This document shows, piece after piece, positions 20,049 to 31,239 of a stretch of DNA of 64,000 nucleotides. The stretch is taken from contig OX637799.1 in assembly GCA_951802425.1 (NCBI GenBank), positions 3,534,001-3,598,000 of the forward strand. The letters are read 5' to 3'. The position numbers were made by a program, and so were the translations under genes. This stretch comes from Clavaria fumosa. Lineage: Eukaryota > Basidiomycota > Agaricomycetes > Agaricales > Clavariaceae. How positions within the stretch are numbered: the stretch's first letter is position 1; each line of letters opens with the position of its first letter. The notes under the pieces were generated by a model. The model searched no databases. It was not told where the DNA came from and saw nothing but the letters and a program-made list of their open reading frames with translations.

Positions 20049-21257
20049 TAGTGATGTTCCAGCCCGGCTTGGCCTGGAAGCCGGGGCTTTGGCCTGGCCT
20101 CAGAGGGCTCCGGCTTTCAGAATATCTGGGCCGGGCTTTTGTATAAGACCAATACTGTACATGTATATGCACAAAAAAGATCAGTCCAAGTCTATCACGA
20201 CATCTTTGCTGTCATCCTCAACAATGCCCGACCACCCTTCTTCTTCTTGTTCACCACCTTGAACCCACCCCACTCCGGTTGCGTTGGCTTGGGCTGCGCC
20301 TTGACTACGTCGGCTGTGGATATTGATTTTGCCGCGCTGCCCCCAGTGCTCGCGCCTCTGGGATGGGAAGCAGCATCTGCTTTCCACTTGGTAACGAATT
20401 CGGATGCAAAGCGTCGCAGCTACACACTGTTGACGGTGTTGTTGAGACCCTTGAGCGAATCAGTCAACCATTTGAGGAACTCATGTGAAGGCAGGATGGG
20501 GAAGTCTTCGGCCTTGCCCGACGACGCTTGAATAGGTTTGACAATCACTGGACTTGGCGTCGACCGGTTCGTCGTGGAACCATTCGCTCGCATCGAGCCG
20601 GTGGATGCGGTGTTCGCAGTTGACGCAGATGGAGCGACTGGAGGTTTAGATGAAGCGACAGGCACAGATGGCTTTCCTCCCATTCCTACAGTCGTCCAAG
20701 TGCCCCCGGCCATCTGCGAAGCTATGGACTGTAAGAGAACCGCGTAAGTCGAGAATCTTGTATGTAGGATGAAGACTCCAACAAACCTTTGTCGGAGCCT
20801 CCCCATGTAGCCTTCGTGCTGCGGCCGACGTGACCGCTTCCTTCAGGCCCAACTTCTTGCGCTTTTCCTCTTCCTCTTGGATCTCCTTCATGCTCTTCTT
20901 TGCCGGTTGAGTCTTGGCCACAGCCGTCCACACTGGACCAGCGGGTGGTGTCGGGTCCTTCGAAGAGGCATGATTACGGGCAGCGCCAGCATGTGAAGCT
21001 GTGAGCCCCCACGATGTAGTGAATGGCTTATGCAGATCGTTCGAGGGAGGGGTAGATGCAACGTTCCGAGCAGCGCTCTCCTGCGTCTTCTCAGTGATCA
21101 CATGATCTTCGTATCAGCCCCAGCCTCACGGCCCGGCTCAGGGCTTGGAAATGTCTGGGCCGGGCCAAAAGCCTCCAGAAGCCGACCAGCCGGCCCAGCC
21201 TAAATGGGCCTGGCCCGGCCCAGCTGACGGCCCAAAGCCGGGCTGTGTCCATCACTA
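20049..21257. mobile_element. 1.2-kb hAT-like non-autonomous element carrying a gene fragment (Pack-type)
   Basis: It starts TAGTGATG and ends CATCACTA, flanked by CTTGTGTC on both sides (20041-20048 and 21258-21265), an exact 8-bp duplication. Subterminal DNA is rich in GGCCCGGC/GCCGGGCC palindromes at both ends (AGCCCGGCTTGG at the left; GCCAAGCCCGG-like in the complement of the right). The middle carries a spliced-looking piece of a cellular gene on the minus strand. It has no transposase, so it must be mobilised in trans. It sits inside a copia LTR. Confidence 0.9.
20417..21101 (-). pseudogene. Captured fragment resembling a GYF-domain (SMY2/GIGYF-type) protein, with intron
   Basis: Minus-strand exon 21101 to about 20809 reads ...PVWTAVAKTQPAKKSMKEI then QEEEEKRKKLGLKEAVTSAA and RRLHGEAPTK. 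A GT...AG intron (about 20752-20808) keeps frame, and the next exon reads SIASQMAGGTWTTVGMGGK, a Ser/Thr/Pro-rich linker, then LPSHEFLKWLTDSLKGLN. A (S)LKEIQ-E-E run followed by GGxWTTVG and a PS.eFl.W...l.gLn segment is the order seen in C-terminal halves of GYF/SMY2-like proteins. The GYF domain itself is absent. The family call is from memory of the pattern and is moderately sure; capture as genomic DNA with its intron is clearer. Confidence 0.55.
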
Positions 21258-21265
21258 CTTGTGTC

Positions 21266-21561
21266 GAGTGGCATTGGGGCAAGCAATACATTGTGGTATA
21301 GCGAGGTGTCTGTCTGGCAGTGGTTAACTGTAAAGACAGTAAGCTAAATCTCAGTCTCGAAAGAGAGAACTAAATTCATTTGCCTGTAAAGACAGTAAGC
21401 TAAATCTAAGGACAGGCTATTAGTTAGGACTGATATAGTGAATGTAATGGGAGTCATACCTCAGTCTCGAAAGAGAGAACTGAGGTAAAGTGGTGCGAGT
21501 GTCAGGTAATATGTATGTTACGTAATGTTGCCCAATATGGGCGAACCTCCCATATCCAACA
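21266..21561 (-). mobile_element. Copia LTR (left part), host of the Pack-hAT insertion
   Basis: On the minus strand an LTR-like start TGTTGGATATGGGAGG begins at 21561, just after a copia pol stop codon and a purine-rich GAGTGGGCG tract. The LTR contains repeated CAGTCTCGAAAGAGAGAACT blocks (about 21353 and 21461). It is interrupted at 21258-21265 by the hAT element, and its other end is not resolved. Confidence 0.6.
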
Positions 21562-21574
21562 CGCCCACTCGAAC

Positions 21575-21666
21575 TTATGCGGGCAACATCAATCCCATCG
21601 TCTTCACGAATGCCTCATGCTTTGGTCGTGACAATCCCTTGGTGAAGGCATCTGCAGCCTCAGGCG
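21575..21666 (-). pseudogene. Last residues of a copia RNase H
   Basis: The minus strand reads PEAADAFTKGLSRPKHEAF and then VKTMGLMLPA-stop. ADAFTKGL is the classic copia RNase H C-terminal motif (ADifTKpL). The upstream part of the gene is cut at a CCTGAG hexamer by an element of the same family as 14784-16683. Confidence 0.8.
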
Positions 21667-21965
21667 ATTCAAGTAAATTAATGCATTAATCTATTGTAAT
21701 TACAGTAAGTGCGTGATGCATAGAAGATGGTAAGTTTGCGAATGGTGAGGATGCATCACACAAAGGGAGATGATGCATGGTCATAGGGTACATGATGCAT
21801 GACTCCGAGGGGATGATGCATGGCCATAGGGTACATGATGCATGACTCCTGGAGGGGATGATGCATGGCCATAGGGTACATGATGCATGACTCTTAGGGG
21901 ATGATGCATAACTCTTGGGTAGACAATGTGTGACCGCAATTTAGATAATACCTGACTGTAGGTAT
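21667..21965. mobile_element. Partial second copy of the foldback family with short tandem repeats
   Basis: It starts CGATTCAAGTAAATTAATGCA directly after CTCAGG, matching the left end of the element at 14784. It then has 40-50 bp repeats of GATGCATGGCCATAGGGTACAT alternating with GATGCATGACTCCTGGAGGG. The far end is not identifiable; the sequence changes to unique DNA near 21930-22240. Confidence 0.6.
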
Positions 21966-22242
21966 ACCACATCGTTCAGTCAGATATTTCAATTACAGTT
22001 GCTGTACCGGAGGGTGAATATCCTAGGGCAAAGAAGTAGCAACGGACTCCGGCGGAGATATTCACATTATGCAGTACAGTTGCAAGCGGCAGAAGGATAT
22101 TGACTACAACAGACATGGCGCCCCCGGATCAGCCACAAGAGTGAGATGAATAATCCCTAGCAGTCAGCATCAGGTGCCGGACAACACAGGAATAATCCGT
22201 TGCCATCTGCACCCTATCCGCTGGAAAGTGAAGAATAATAAT

Positions 22243-24465
22243 CATATGCATGGGCTCAGCTCCGCCGAAAATATTCATTAGCCATCACAACAAGCTCTGC
22301 CGAACATTGCGAGAATATTCATCAACCATTAGGCATAGCTCCGCCAGACCATGCCAGAATATTCAACCACCATTTAGCATGGCTCCGCCGGACATTGCCA
22401 GAATATTTGTTAGCCATTACGACCAGCTCTGCCGGACTATGCTAGAATATTCTGCAACCATTTGGCATAGCCCTGCCGGACTATGCTAGAATATTTGTTA
22501 GCCATTACGACCAGCTCCGCCAGACTATGCTAGAATATTCAGCCACCATTTGGCATAGCTCTGCCGAACATTGCGAGAATATTCATCAACCATTGAGCAT
22601 AGCCTGGCCGGACTATGCTAGAATATTCTGCCACCATTTGGCATAGCTCTGCTGGACATTGCCAGAATATTTGTTAGCCATTACAACCAGCTCCGCCAGA
22701 CTATGCTAGAATATTCAGCCACCATTTGGCATAGCTCCGCCGAACATTGTGAGAATATTCATCAATCATTGAGCATAGCTCCGCCGGACTATGCTAGAAT
22801 ATTCTGCCACCATCTGGCATAGCCCCGCCGGACTATGCTAGAATATTCTGCAACCATTTGGCATAGCCCCACTGGACCATGCTAGAATATTTGTTAGCCA
22901 TTACGACCAGCTCCACCGGACTATGCTAGAATATTCAGCCACCATTTGGCATAGCTCCGCCGGACATTGCCAGAATATTTGTTAGCCATTACAACCAGCT
23001 CCGCCGGACTATGCTAGAATATTCAGCCACCATTTGGCATAGCTCTGCCGAACATTGCAAGAATATCCATCAACCATTGAGCATAGCTCCGCCGGACTAT
23101 GCTAGAATATTCAGCCACCATTTGGCATAGCTCCACCAAACATTGTGAGAATATTCATCAACCATTGAGCATAGCTCCGCCGGACTATGCTAGAATATTT
23201 GTTAGCCATTACGACCAGCTCCGCCGGACTATGCTAGAATATTCAGCCACCATTTGGCATAGCTCCGCCGTACATTGCCAGAATATTTCTTAGCCATTAT
23301 GACTAGCTCCGCTGGACTATGCTAGAATATTCTGCAACTATTTGGCATAGCTCTGCTGAACATTGCGAGAATATCCATCAACCATTGAGCATAGCTCCAC
23401 CGGACTATGCTAGAATATTCAGCCACCATTTGGCATAGCTCCGCCGAACATTGCAAGAATATCCATCAACCATTGAGCATAGCTCCGCCGGACTATGCTA
23501 GAATATTCAGCCACCATTTGGCATAGCTCCGCCAGACATTGCCAGAATATTTGTTAGCCATTACAACCAGCTCCGCTGGACTATGCTAGAATATTCAGCC
23601 ACCATTTGGCATAGCTCTGCTGTACATTGCCAGAATATTTCTTAGCTATTACGACTAGCTCCGCTGGATTATGCTAGAATATTCTGCAACTATTTGGCAT
23701 AGCTCCGCCGAACATTGCGAGAATATTCATCAACCATTGAGCATAGCTCCGCCGGACTATGCTCGAATATTCTGCCACCATTTGGCATAGCCCTGCCGGA
23801 CTATGCTAGAATATTCTGCAACCATTTGGCATAGCCCCACCGGACTATGCTAGAATATTTGTTAGCCATTACGACCAGCTCTGCCGGACTATGCTAGAAT
23901 ATTCAGCCACCATTTGGCATAGCTCCGCCATACATTGCCAGAATATTTCTTAGCCATTACGACTAGCTCCACTGGACTATGCTAGAATATTCTGCAACTA
24001 TTTGGCATAGCTCCACCGAACATTGCGAGAATATTCATCAACCATTGAGCATAGCTCTGCCGGACTATGCTAGAATATTCAGCCACCATTTGGCATAGCT
24101 CCGCCAGACATTGCCAGAATATTTGTTAGCCATTACGACTAGCTCCACCGGACTATGCTAGAATATTCAGCCACCATTTGGCATAGCTCTGCCAAACATT
24201 GCGAGAATATTCATCAACCATTGAGCATAGCTCCGCCAGACTATGCTAGAATATTCAGCCACCATTTGGCATAGCTCCGCCAGACATTGCCAGAATATTC
24301 ATCAGCCATTAAACATGGCTCCACCAGACTATACCAGAATATTTGTTAGCCATCTTGCCCAGCTCCGCCAGACAATGGCAGAATATTCATCAGCCATTAG
24401 GCATGGCTCCAAAACTTTCATGAGCCATTAAGCATGCCAGACAATGCCAGAATAATCCTGAGCAA
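22243..24465. repeat. ~44-bp satellite array (about 50 monomers)
   Basis: Monomers of about 44 bp alternate between a few subtypes: ...GAATATTCAGCCACCATTTGG / CATAGCTCCGCCGGACTATG..., and versions with TTTGTTAGCCATTACGACCAG or TTCATCAACCATTGAG. Each monomer holds an inverted repeat (A)GCATAG...CTATGC(T) around CTCCGCCGGA, plus the perfect 8-bp palindrome GAATATTC at the junction. Subtypes recur in higher-order blocks of several monomers. Open frames across it (LEYSATIWHS...) are periodic shadows. The array decays toward 24.3-24.47 kb, next to the KDZ gene end. Confidence 0.93.
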
Positions 24466-24499
24466 ATTCATTCACCCTTGATCTGCTAGACTGAACAGG

Positions 24500-27400
24500 T
24501 ATGAGAAAATCTAGCCTCCTCCACTAACCATAGTGGTTGCCTTATCACATAAATCCTCTGCTTCTTGCTCAAATTGCTCCCATACATTTGCCTGCCTGAA
24601 TGCGTAGCATGTCAAACCACTCTTTGCCTCTTCCATCTCTCCCAGTCTCATCCACTCCTCTTTCCTATGCCTGAAGAAGGCTACTGTCCATTGCATCTCA
24701 TGTTTTAGCAAGTTGACTTCCTCATCCCATCTCTGAAATCGTGCACTTGCTCTCAACCAGTTGACTCTGTAGACTAATCAAAGTTGCCAGACATTTCATG
24801 CATATTAATGATTTGTCACTTACATTCCTTCATTTGCTCACTCTGCTCTCCTTCCACATTGACATCCAATCTCCAAAACCATGATAGTTTGTCTGATCGC
24901 TGTCCAAACTTATTTCCTTCTATGATATCACCTGGCATCTTCAAGTCTTCCTTGGTGATGTCATTGAATGTTGGCTCTGTAACACCCAATCTGCATAAAG
25001 CAGACTTAGCCCGCTTGTAATCTTGTACTGCCTGCTGGACTCTTGACTCCATCTGCTTCACCTGGCTCCATGCTCGTGTTGAAGTTTTCTGGCTGCGAGC
25101 ATTTCGGACCTAATGGCAGTTAGATTGTCAATGACAGCAGAGCTAAAACTTACATTTGCCCTATATATCATAGACTTCTCACCCAAAGCAATCCTGAGCC
25201 GCCATAAAGCATCATTCATCTGCCCTATGCGAAGCTTTGCCTCCCAGTTCCCCATCTCATCCAAGTTATGTAATTGCTGAACTTCTTTGGACAAATTGGA
25301 GGGCAGAAATAGTGTCACAGCCTCGGGCTGTACTACTACATCTTCCTCATCATCAGAAGCAGCAACATCGACACTGACTTCTTCATCGAGCTGAGATGAA
25401 TGGTTTGCCTGCAGTTCAATGGCTTCTTCAAAGAGAGATAAAGTGGCCCATTTCTTCTCATATTTGCTGATCTCACTCTGGAGGCACCTTCACTTTTCCT
25501 CCAACTCCTTTTTATCAGAGAGTGAGGGTTGCCTCAAAGACTGTGTATAGGCAACCAAAGAGGCCCTATTTTGTTGTGAATGACAGGCAATGGAACTTTG
25601 CAATACGACTCACTGAGTGGCTTCTATGCTCAATCCTAGAGCCAAGAGATTAGATATGCCAGATAGATTTCCAGCAGCACGATGTTTTTGAGAAAGCTCC
25701 AGTAGAACCTCAGCACAACCTGGTTCTGTGTAAAAGTGTATGCCATTAGCCAGGCAATATAGCAACTATAGATATGTTTTCCAAGTACTGGCCTTTCACA
25801 TTTGTGACATCGTACACCGAAAGAGCATCTCCCCGTTGAGTCATTGCCTTCTCCTCTAGGTCCTTCCATTCTAATACCCATGTTGGTTCAAGCCGTTTTG
25901 TCAACTCATCCAGGGCTAACTTCTTGTCCTCTCTTTCAGTCATTGCTTTTTTTAACTTGGTGACAATAGATTGTGCTGTGCCAAGTCATCAGCAAAGACA
26001 CATGTGAGAATATGGGGATTTACTTACATGCTCTAGACATTTTCTTCCAATTGGAATCCTGCATGTAGCTGTCCAGTATCTCCTGCCGATGTGGTTGAGA
26101 CATGCCCCTTGTATGGCTTGCTGCCTTATTAAGTGATGACCAAAGGCTTTCCAATACTTCCCCATCCAACTGCCCCACACCTTGCACAAAGTTCAAAGAG
26201 AACCGTGCAAAACATTTTTGGATGTGAGCACCTAAGTGGAATTTTCCAACTGCAGTTATCACTTCAAGATCCTCCCACACATACAAGTGCCCACTGGCAT
26301 CAACTCGCTGCTGAAAATTGATGTGCCACTCACATCCAACATCATATACAAAAATGACTCTCTTGGCAAGTAAGACTTGCTTAAGAGCCTGACAGAAAGA
26401 ATAGTCAATGTTCATCTGTCTTTGGCAATGTCAATTGGGAGAACAGAATTCAATGGCATTCCCCACACACCTCTCTCCTTTTTGGAGATCCACTACACTA
26501 TGAGGATAGAAACAGCCATGGCGTCCACATGCAGATGCAGCCACTCCAGTAGCACGTAAATGGTTTCTTTGCAATCCACTGTGTCCATTTGCTTGGGTTA
26601 TTGCACGGTGGTTGTGACATTTAGACTTCTGAAAGTGAATTGTCAATAACTATAGAGGAAATAATGCAGGAAATTTGGACCTGTTTTATCTCAATAGATG
26701 CCTTAATATGTTCCTGATATACTGCATCTTCAACCATATAACCTCGTCCATCACTGAGATAGACATCCTCCTCTGGCTTCTTAGTTACAACAATTTCCAG
26801 TTTGAAATTGCCATCTGCAACAATTGATGGTTCATAGATGGATCTATATGCTCCTGTTACTCTGAACATCTTCACAAGATGTGAAATTACTTACGGGTCT
26901 TCTGCATGTTTGACTTCATGCTCTGAGACATTTATTCCAGGTTGAGGACAACTGGGACAAAAGAGTGCCAAATCTCCAGGTTTTTGCATCTGGTTGGGGT
27001 TATGTGCAACGCCTGTCCGCTTCAAGGACTTGAGGTACCTCCACTCCCTTGATACCCTCATGAGTTCTCGGTAACAATCCTGGAAAAAGATAATCAATAA
27101 TTTTTCAAAGAGACTTTCCATGTGTGATATACATACTGGAACAAGTGAAGGAAGCCTGTTGTATGTTATTCTCTGCAGCTTGGTGTAGAAATTACAAGCT
27201 GATGTGTGGCACTCCAAAGTTTCAATATGAAACTGATCAAGGACATTGAAGGTAAACGCTGTGGAGGGCCTCTTGAGGGTAGATGGGAAAAATCGCATAC
27301 AAAGCAGCTGCATGTGTGCTGGTAGGGCATCTTCACAATTACACCATTGCACTTGATGCTTGTAGATTCCTGAGGTAGTCACAAACACCATGCTTTTTCC

Positions 27401-28200
27401 CCTCTGAAATGCACCATCCTCAACATCTGGTTGTATGTCCCCTTCTGATTCTCCCTCTTGAACAAGATCATCCTCCCAGATGTCATCCCCAGGGGTGTGA
27501 ACAGAACTGGCAAAGAGTGTTGGGCAAGGTTTCCCATCATGTCCAAGGTGAATAAGGAGTCCTAAATTTCCCAGGTCCTCTCTCTCAAAGAACTTCCCTG
27601 TCCATCTCCGTATACGATGGAAAGGAAGATGTTGATGTTGTACCAGGCAACAGTTATGACAAAGAACTTGTTGGCCCTGGCAACAGTCAAGACAACGAAA
27701 TAAGGCTAATGGTCCACCACAAACCACACAACTAGAGTCATGTGGGAGAGCCTCAAGTCCAACTATTGCAGAGAGGTGAAGACTGCACGCATCCTCTTTC
27801 CACTCTCGCAGGAAGTCATTTTGAGTCTAAATAATTTTGAGTAAGACATATGGTCATACAGTGTGTTTGGTTTGCACACCTTTCCCTTCCGCAAACATTT
27901 GGGAGTAGGACTTTTTGGTGTCTCAAATTCCAAAGTCATTGAAGCCAAGGCTTCAGGACTTATCTCTCTGCCTCGTTTCTTTGATGGTGATTGAGATACA
28001 GCCCTCCTTTCTTGGAATACTGGCTGATCTCTCCCTACCACCTTCCTGCCCCTTGTCCTCTCCTTAACCTCAAAAACCCTCTCTATGGCTCGTGTTGCTC
28101 CTTTCTTGCGAATGACTGCATGCATGGTTGGTTTCACATTAAACAAAGTCACATGATCACATGAGGTGAGACAGGGACGTGACCAACGAAGCCTCATCAC
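24500..28200 (-). CDS. KDZ (Kyakuja-Dileera-Zisupton) transposase with CxC2 cysteine cluster
   Basis: Exon 1 (28200-27880) is basic. A GTGTGC...TTTAG intron (27827-27879) leads to TQNDFLREW, then the CxC2 cluster (CVVCGGPLALFRCLDC...LCHNC, H..LPFHRI..W.GKFF, LGHDGKPCP). An in-frame 57-bp intron is likely near 27080-27136 (GTATGT...CAG) before DCYRELMRVSREWRYLK. The DDE-type core keeps its candidate acidic residues: VADGNFKLE (near 26800), VYDVGCEW (near 26350) and GQLDGEVLESLWSSLNKAA (near 26160). The C-terminal part (25318-24511) shows WEAKLRIGQMNDALWRLR, typical of the family. The gene is split over about nine short-intron exons. It may be intact; I did not find terminal inverted repeats. 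KDZ elements are known as expanded DNA transposons in agaricomycetes. Confidence 0.85.
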
Positions 28201-29020
28201 GTGCAGCCTTTGTCCTGAAGCTCGCCACTAGATTCACATTGTGTCATGAAGTCTGAACAGCTTGTTGTTACTCTGAGCAACAGTGTAGATAAATATAAAA
28301 TGATCATAGTTTTTCATACATAACATGTGAAAAACTTGGTCACTGCTGTCAAATGCATGATTGAACTACAACAGTTCACATGACAGAAAAAATGATTCAT
28401 GAAGCAGAAGTATGATTTCACAACGTAGAAATTATTTGTACAAGGCAAGAAATTCCTAGAACATGTAGTAAAAATCTCGGGAGGCCTTCCAGATGGTCAA
28501 GAAGCTGGCAGGAGTCCCGTACAGGAGGCGCTTCCCCCAGCCCACAATTCCTCCACTTGTAATCTCCAAGCCACTCTTGCCTGCTTTCTGCCCTTTCCAG
28601 CCACATGAACAAGAGACAGAATAAAAACCGGGCTTTGCCATCTCAGTGCCAATTGTCAGTGTATGAACAGCATGACAGACTGGGCACTGTGGCGAAATCA
28701 GGTCCCCGAGCGGATGGAGATTCTAATAGCATAGTCCTTGTGCAGATGGAGTATCTGTGCTTTCTTTCACTGCAAGCTAACCACTCAAGCTAGTCTTATG
28801 AGATTTTGTGTGCCTATATCTACCCCTCTAATCCTCAATTTCCATGGTTTACATTTTCCCAAAACTCATTTCCCAATGCATGCCAAAGCTGCTGACCAAC
28901 CCAGTCAAAATTCTCCCGTTTATCAAAACCAACCATAGGATTCCAAAACAAATGCAATGCTATACTGGGCCATCCCATACCTATCATATTCCATCCCTCT
29001 CTCCCCCCTCCCATCATCCT
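28201..29020. other. Spacer between KDZ gene and decayed LTR; nothing firm
   Basis: A somewhat GC-richer minus-strand frame at 28641-28456 (…KSGLEITSGGIVGWGKR, LLYGTPASFLTIWKASRDFY) looks protein-like, but I cannot place it in a family. It may be a relict exon. The remainder is AT-rich and featureless. Confidence 0.4.
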
Positions 29021-29024
29021 GCTT

Positions 29025-29451
29025 GGAGTTGCTTGGATGATGTGAAGAATGTTGAGGACAATGAGGATGAAAGCTCAGAGTTCAGGATCAAGGGATGATA
29101 ATATTCAAATTGCAGAACAGGGAACTACAGGTGGGATCTTATACTGCAAGGACAGGAGTAGAAGAGTACTCTGAAACATAGTATATATCAAATTTCCAGG
29201 AGGGTTTCACCACAAGTGCCTGTGCAATCTTCAAGGAACAAAGGAACCACAACAACAATGACTCCCATGGGTCATGGGCATCCACCCATTGGTTACAAGA
29301 ACAGGGGGATGGTGGGAGAAGGTTCTAGAACAGAGTCTGAGGGAAGTGTGAAGCAGAGTATGCAGAGTTATGGCAGAGCAGATCAGAGAAGGTGCAGAGT
29401 CCAGAGCCTGGAGTGGAGATAGTGCTTATGTGATTGGATGGGGTCATAACA
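29025..29451 (-). mobile_element. Old, CpG-depleted LTR of the gypsy family found young at 52.4-63.4 kb
   Basis: Read on the minus strand it starts TGTTATGACCCCATCC, then TAGAACCTTCTCCC, ACCCATGGGAGTC, TTGCACAGGCAC, CCTTGCAGTATAAG and GAGCTTTCATCCTCATTGTC. These align in order with the 52449-53171 LTR (TGTTACGACCCCATCC etc.). Almost every CG of the young LTR is TG or CA here. The downstream part of the LTR is missing or unreadable. Confidence 0.85.
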
Positions 29452-29483
29452 GTTGCTGACATTGCTGGGGTATAGAGTATGTC

Positions 29484-30692
29484 TCATAATAAAAAATTTG
29501 TCTTGGTTTCCCCCTTTGGGACCATGATGTACATATCCCCCTTGCCAGTGGCACAGAAGGTATGCCAGTAAGCTGTGTGAATGTTCTTGGGAGGGATTTC
29601 AGTGAAGTTTACAAACTTCAAACAGTAAGGGGACATGTGCCACAAAGTGCTGGAGTTGTATATTTTGACATTGCCATAGTCATGTGTCAGGTGAGTGGCA
29701 GGCTTTTTGCCTGTCTCAGGCTGACAATCTTCTTCTATGACAGCCAGCCATGCTATCTTGTCACTGTCATGCTCAGCAGTGGCAGCCTTCTCAGTGTTTC
29801 TGCCCTTTTGTTGGGGGTCTTGCCCTTCCTTTCCCTCCCTCTTTTGCCCAACAATCATACTGATAATGTCCTGTCTTCTGCAGATGTAACACTTCCCTTT
29901 CAGCCAGTCCTTTTCCTTGGGTCTGGCAGAGTTCATTGTGGTGGTAAGTGCTGCCTCACTGCTTTCTTTCTTTTGCGTAGGCCCTTCTCTGAGAGTGCAG
30001 CAATCAGCCCCTTGGCTGAGCAGTTCAATGAGCAGGTCAAGGCTGATCTTCAGCAGGGTGATAATGGTAGTGAAGGCAGGTATTGTGACTCTTCTTATAC
30101 TCCATTCAGGGACATGCACAGTAATCAGGATGGGTCCAGTGGGCATGAGTTGTCACAAGACACTGGCCATCACATGGGCATGATTGAGGTCACAGGCTGC
30201 AGGTTTTCACCACCATGCAGGGCTTGCTGGAGATGCACACCCCCCTTCCAAGGGACATTGGAGAAGATGTGCTAGGCTCTCACACCAGCCAGGATGTTGC
30301 ATGCCACTGACCCTGAGTACTGGCCTGCAAGCGAGGCACCAAATTGGCAGAGGGACTCAGAAGCTGGCAGGCAGTCTTGCACTGGGGCACTATTTGTGAA
30401 GCACAAATTGAGGTAAGCAGTGATACCACAGTTGTGACTCTGCCCAGGACACAGCTAGGGCAATAGACACTGCATCATTTCCCAATGGCAGAGGTGAGAT
30501 CACCAATTCCATTGGAGATGCTGGCCCATTGTTCACAGATGCAGGGTCAGCCACATTCAACTGGCCTGCTGGGGTGCTGGCAGGAGCTGGGACCATGGCC
30601 TCAATATGACCAACCATGATGGCAATGAGGGCAGTTGCAATGATTGACTCAGAGTGTGACAATGGCATTGAACAAGGGAGTGAAGGGAGCAA
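29484..30692 (-). pseudogene. Ty1/copia gag-protease fragment
   Basis: On the minus strand, gag remnants (30692-30200) lead to a broken zinc knuckle (KCYICRRQD) and then the protease region IYNSSTLWHMSPYCLKF...GKGDMYIMVPKGE. This matches copia lyDSGaS.HMsp..f...G.Gdm.i. The catalytic D of DSG is Asn (YNSST), again a G-to-A type change, so the enzyme is dead. An old gypsy LTR lies immediately downstream. Confidence 0.7.
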
Positions 30693-30699
30693 CTTCCTT

Positions 30700-31019
30700 T
30701 CTAGGCAACCCCAACAACACCATAAAAACCCAACAACAAAATCAAGAATACCCAGTCACCTAGTACCATAGTCCTTACAAGAGCCTCTTAACTACCATAT
30801 CTACATTTCCAAACCACCTACCCATACTAGAGCAGAGCAGAGAACAGCAAAATAAAGCCAAAAACCAAATGTTAACCAATGCCAGCAGTCACCAGACTGA
30901 AGATGCAGGGAGCAGCAGGACTACATGAACACAACCCCCCCATACTGACCACCAGGACACACCCTGCCAGTCAAAAATCATGAATGACAACACCACCCAA
31001 GCCAGGGCCATTGAAAGGC
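30700..31019. other. Spacer, nothing recognised
   Basis: An A/C-rich stretch on the plus strand (many ACCA/CAACA runs) with no coding signal, between copia gag remains and the LTR of the next gypsy copy. Confidence 0.4.
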
Positions 31020-31024
31020 AGCTT

Positions 31025-31238
31025 ATCCCTCAAAAGAACTGGACTCAATGGTATATTGAGTAGGTAGTTCTATATAGAGGGATCTGCCCTCTCTGTACAG
31101 TTGTGACATTGTATATATAGGTGAGTGGCCCCACAGGGGCTGCTGATGTAAGCATAGCCAAGCGGCTATGCTTATTGGACTAAATATGGTATGTAGATTA
31201 TGTAATAGGAAATATAGAAGGCCTGGGGCCTTACACCC
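31025..31238 (-). mobile_element. Probable 3' LTR of the decayed gypsy element on the minus strand
   Basis: On the minus strand a purine tract AGTGGGGGAGGG is followed at once by TGTAAGGCCCCAGGCC, a typical polypurine tract/LTR junction. The LTR contains a small hairpin GCATAGCC..GGCTATGC. It runs toward about 31025, where the end is not certain. The matching 5' LTR is not seen; the 2.4-kb palindrome occupies that side. Confidence 0.6.
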
Positions 31239-31239
31239 T

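Noticed and set aside
20044..20531. Plus-strand ORFs in the Pack-hAT element
   Set aside because: The complementary minus frame has the conserved motifs and a frame-keeping intron; the plus frames do not.
22243..24465. Possible CRISPR-like repeat-spacer array
   Set aside because: Spacers are not unique; the whole 44-bp monomer repeats with subtypes, which is a eukaryotic satellite.
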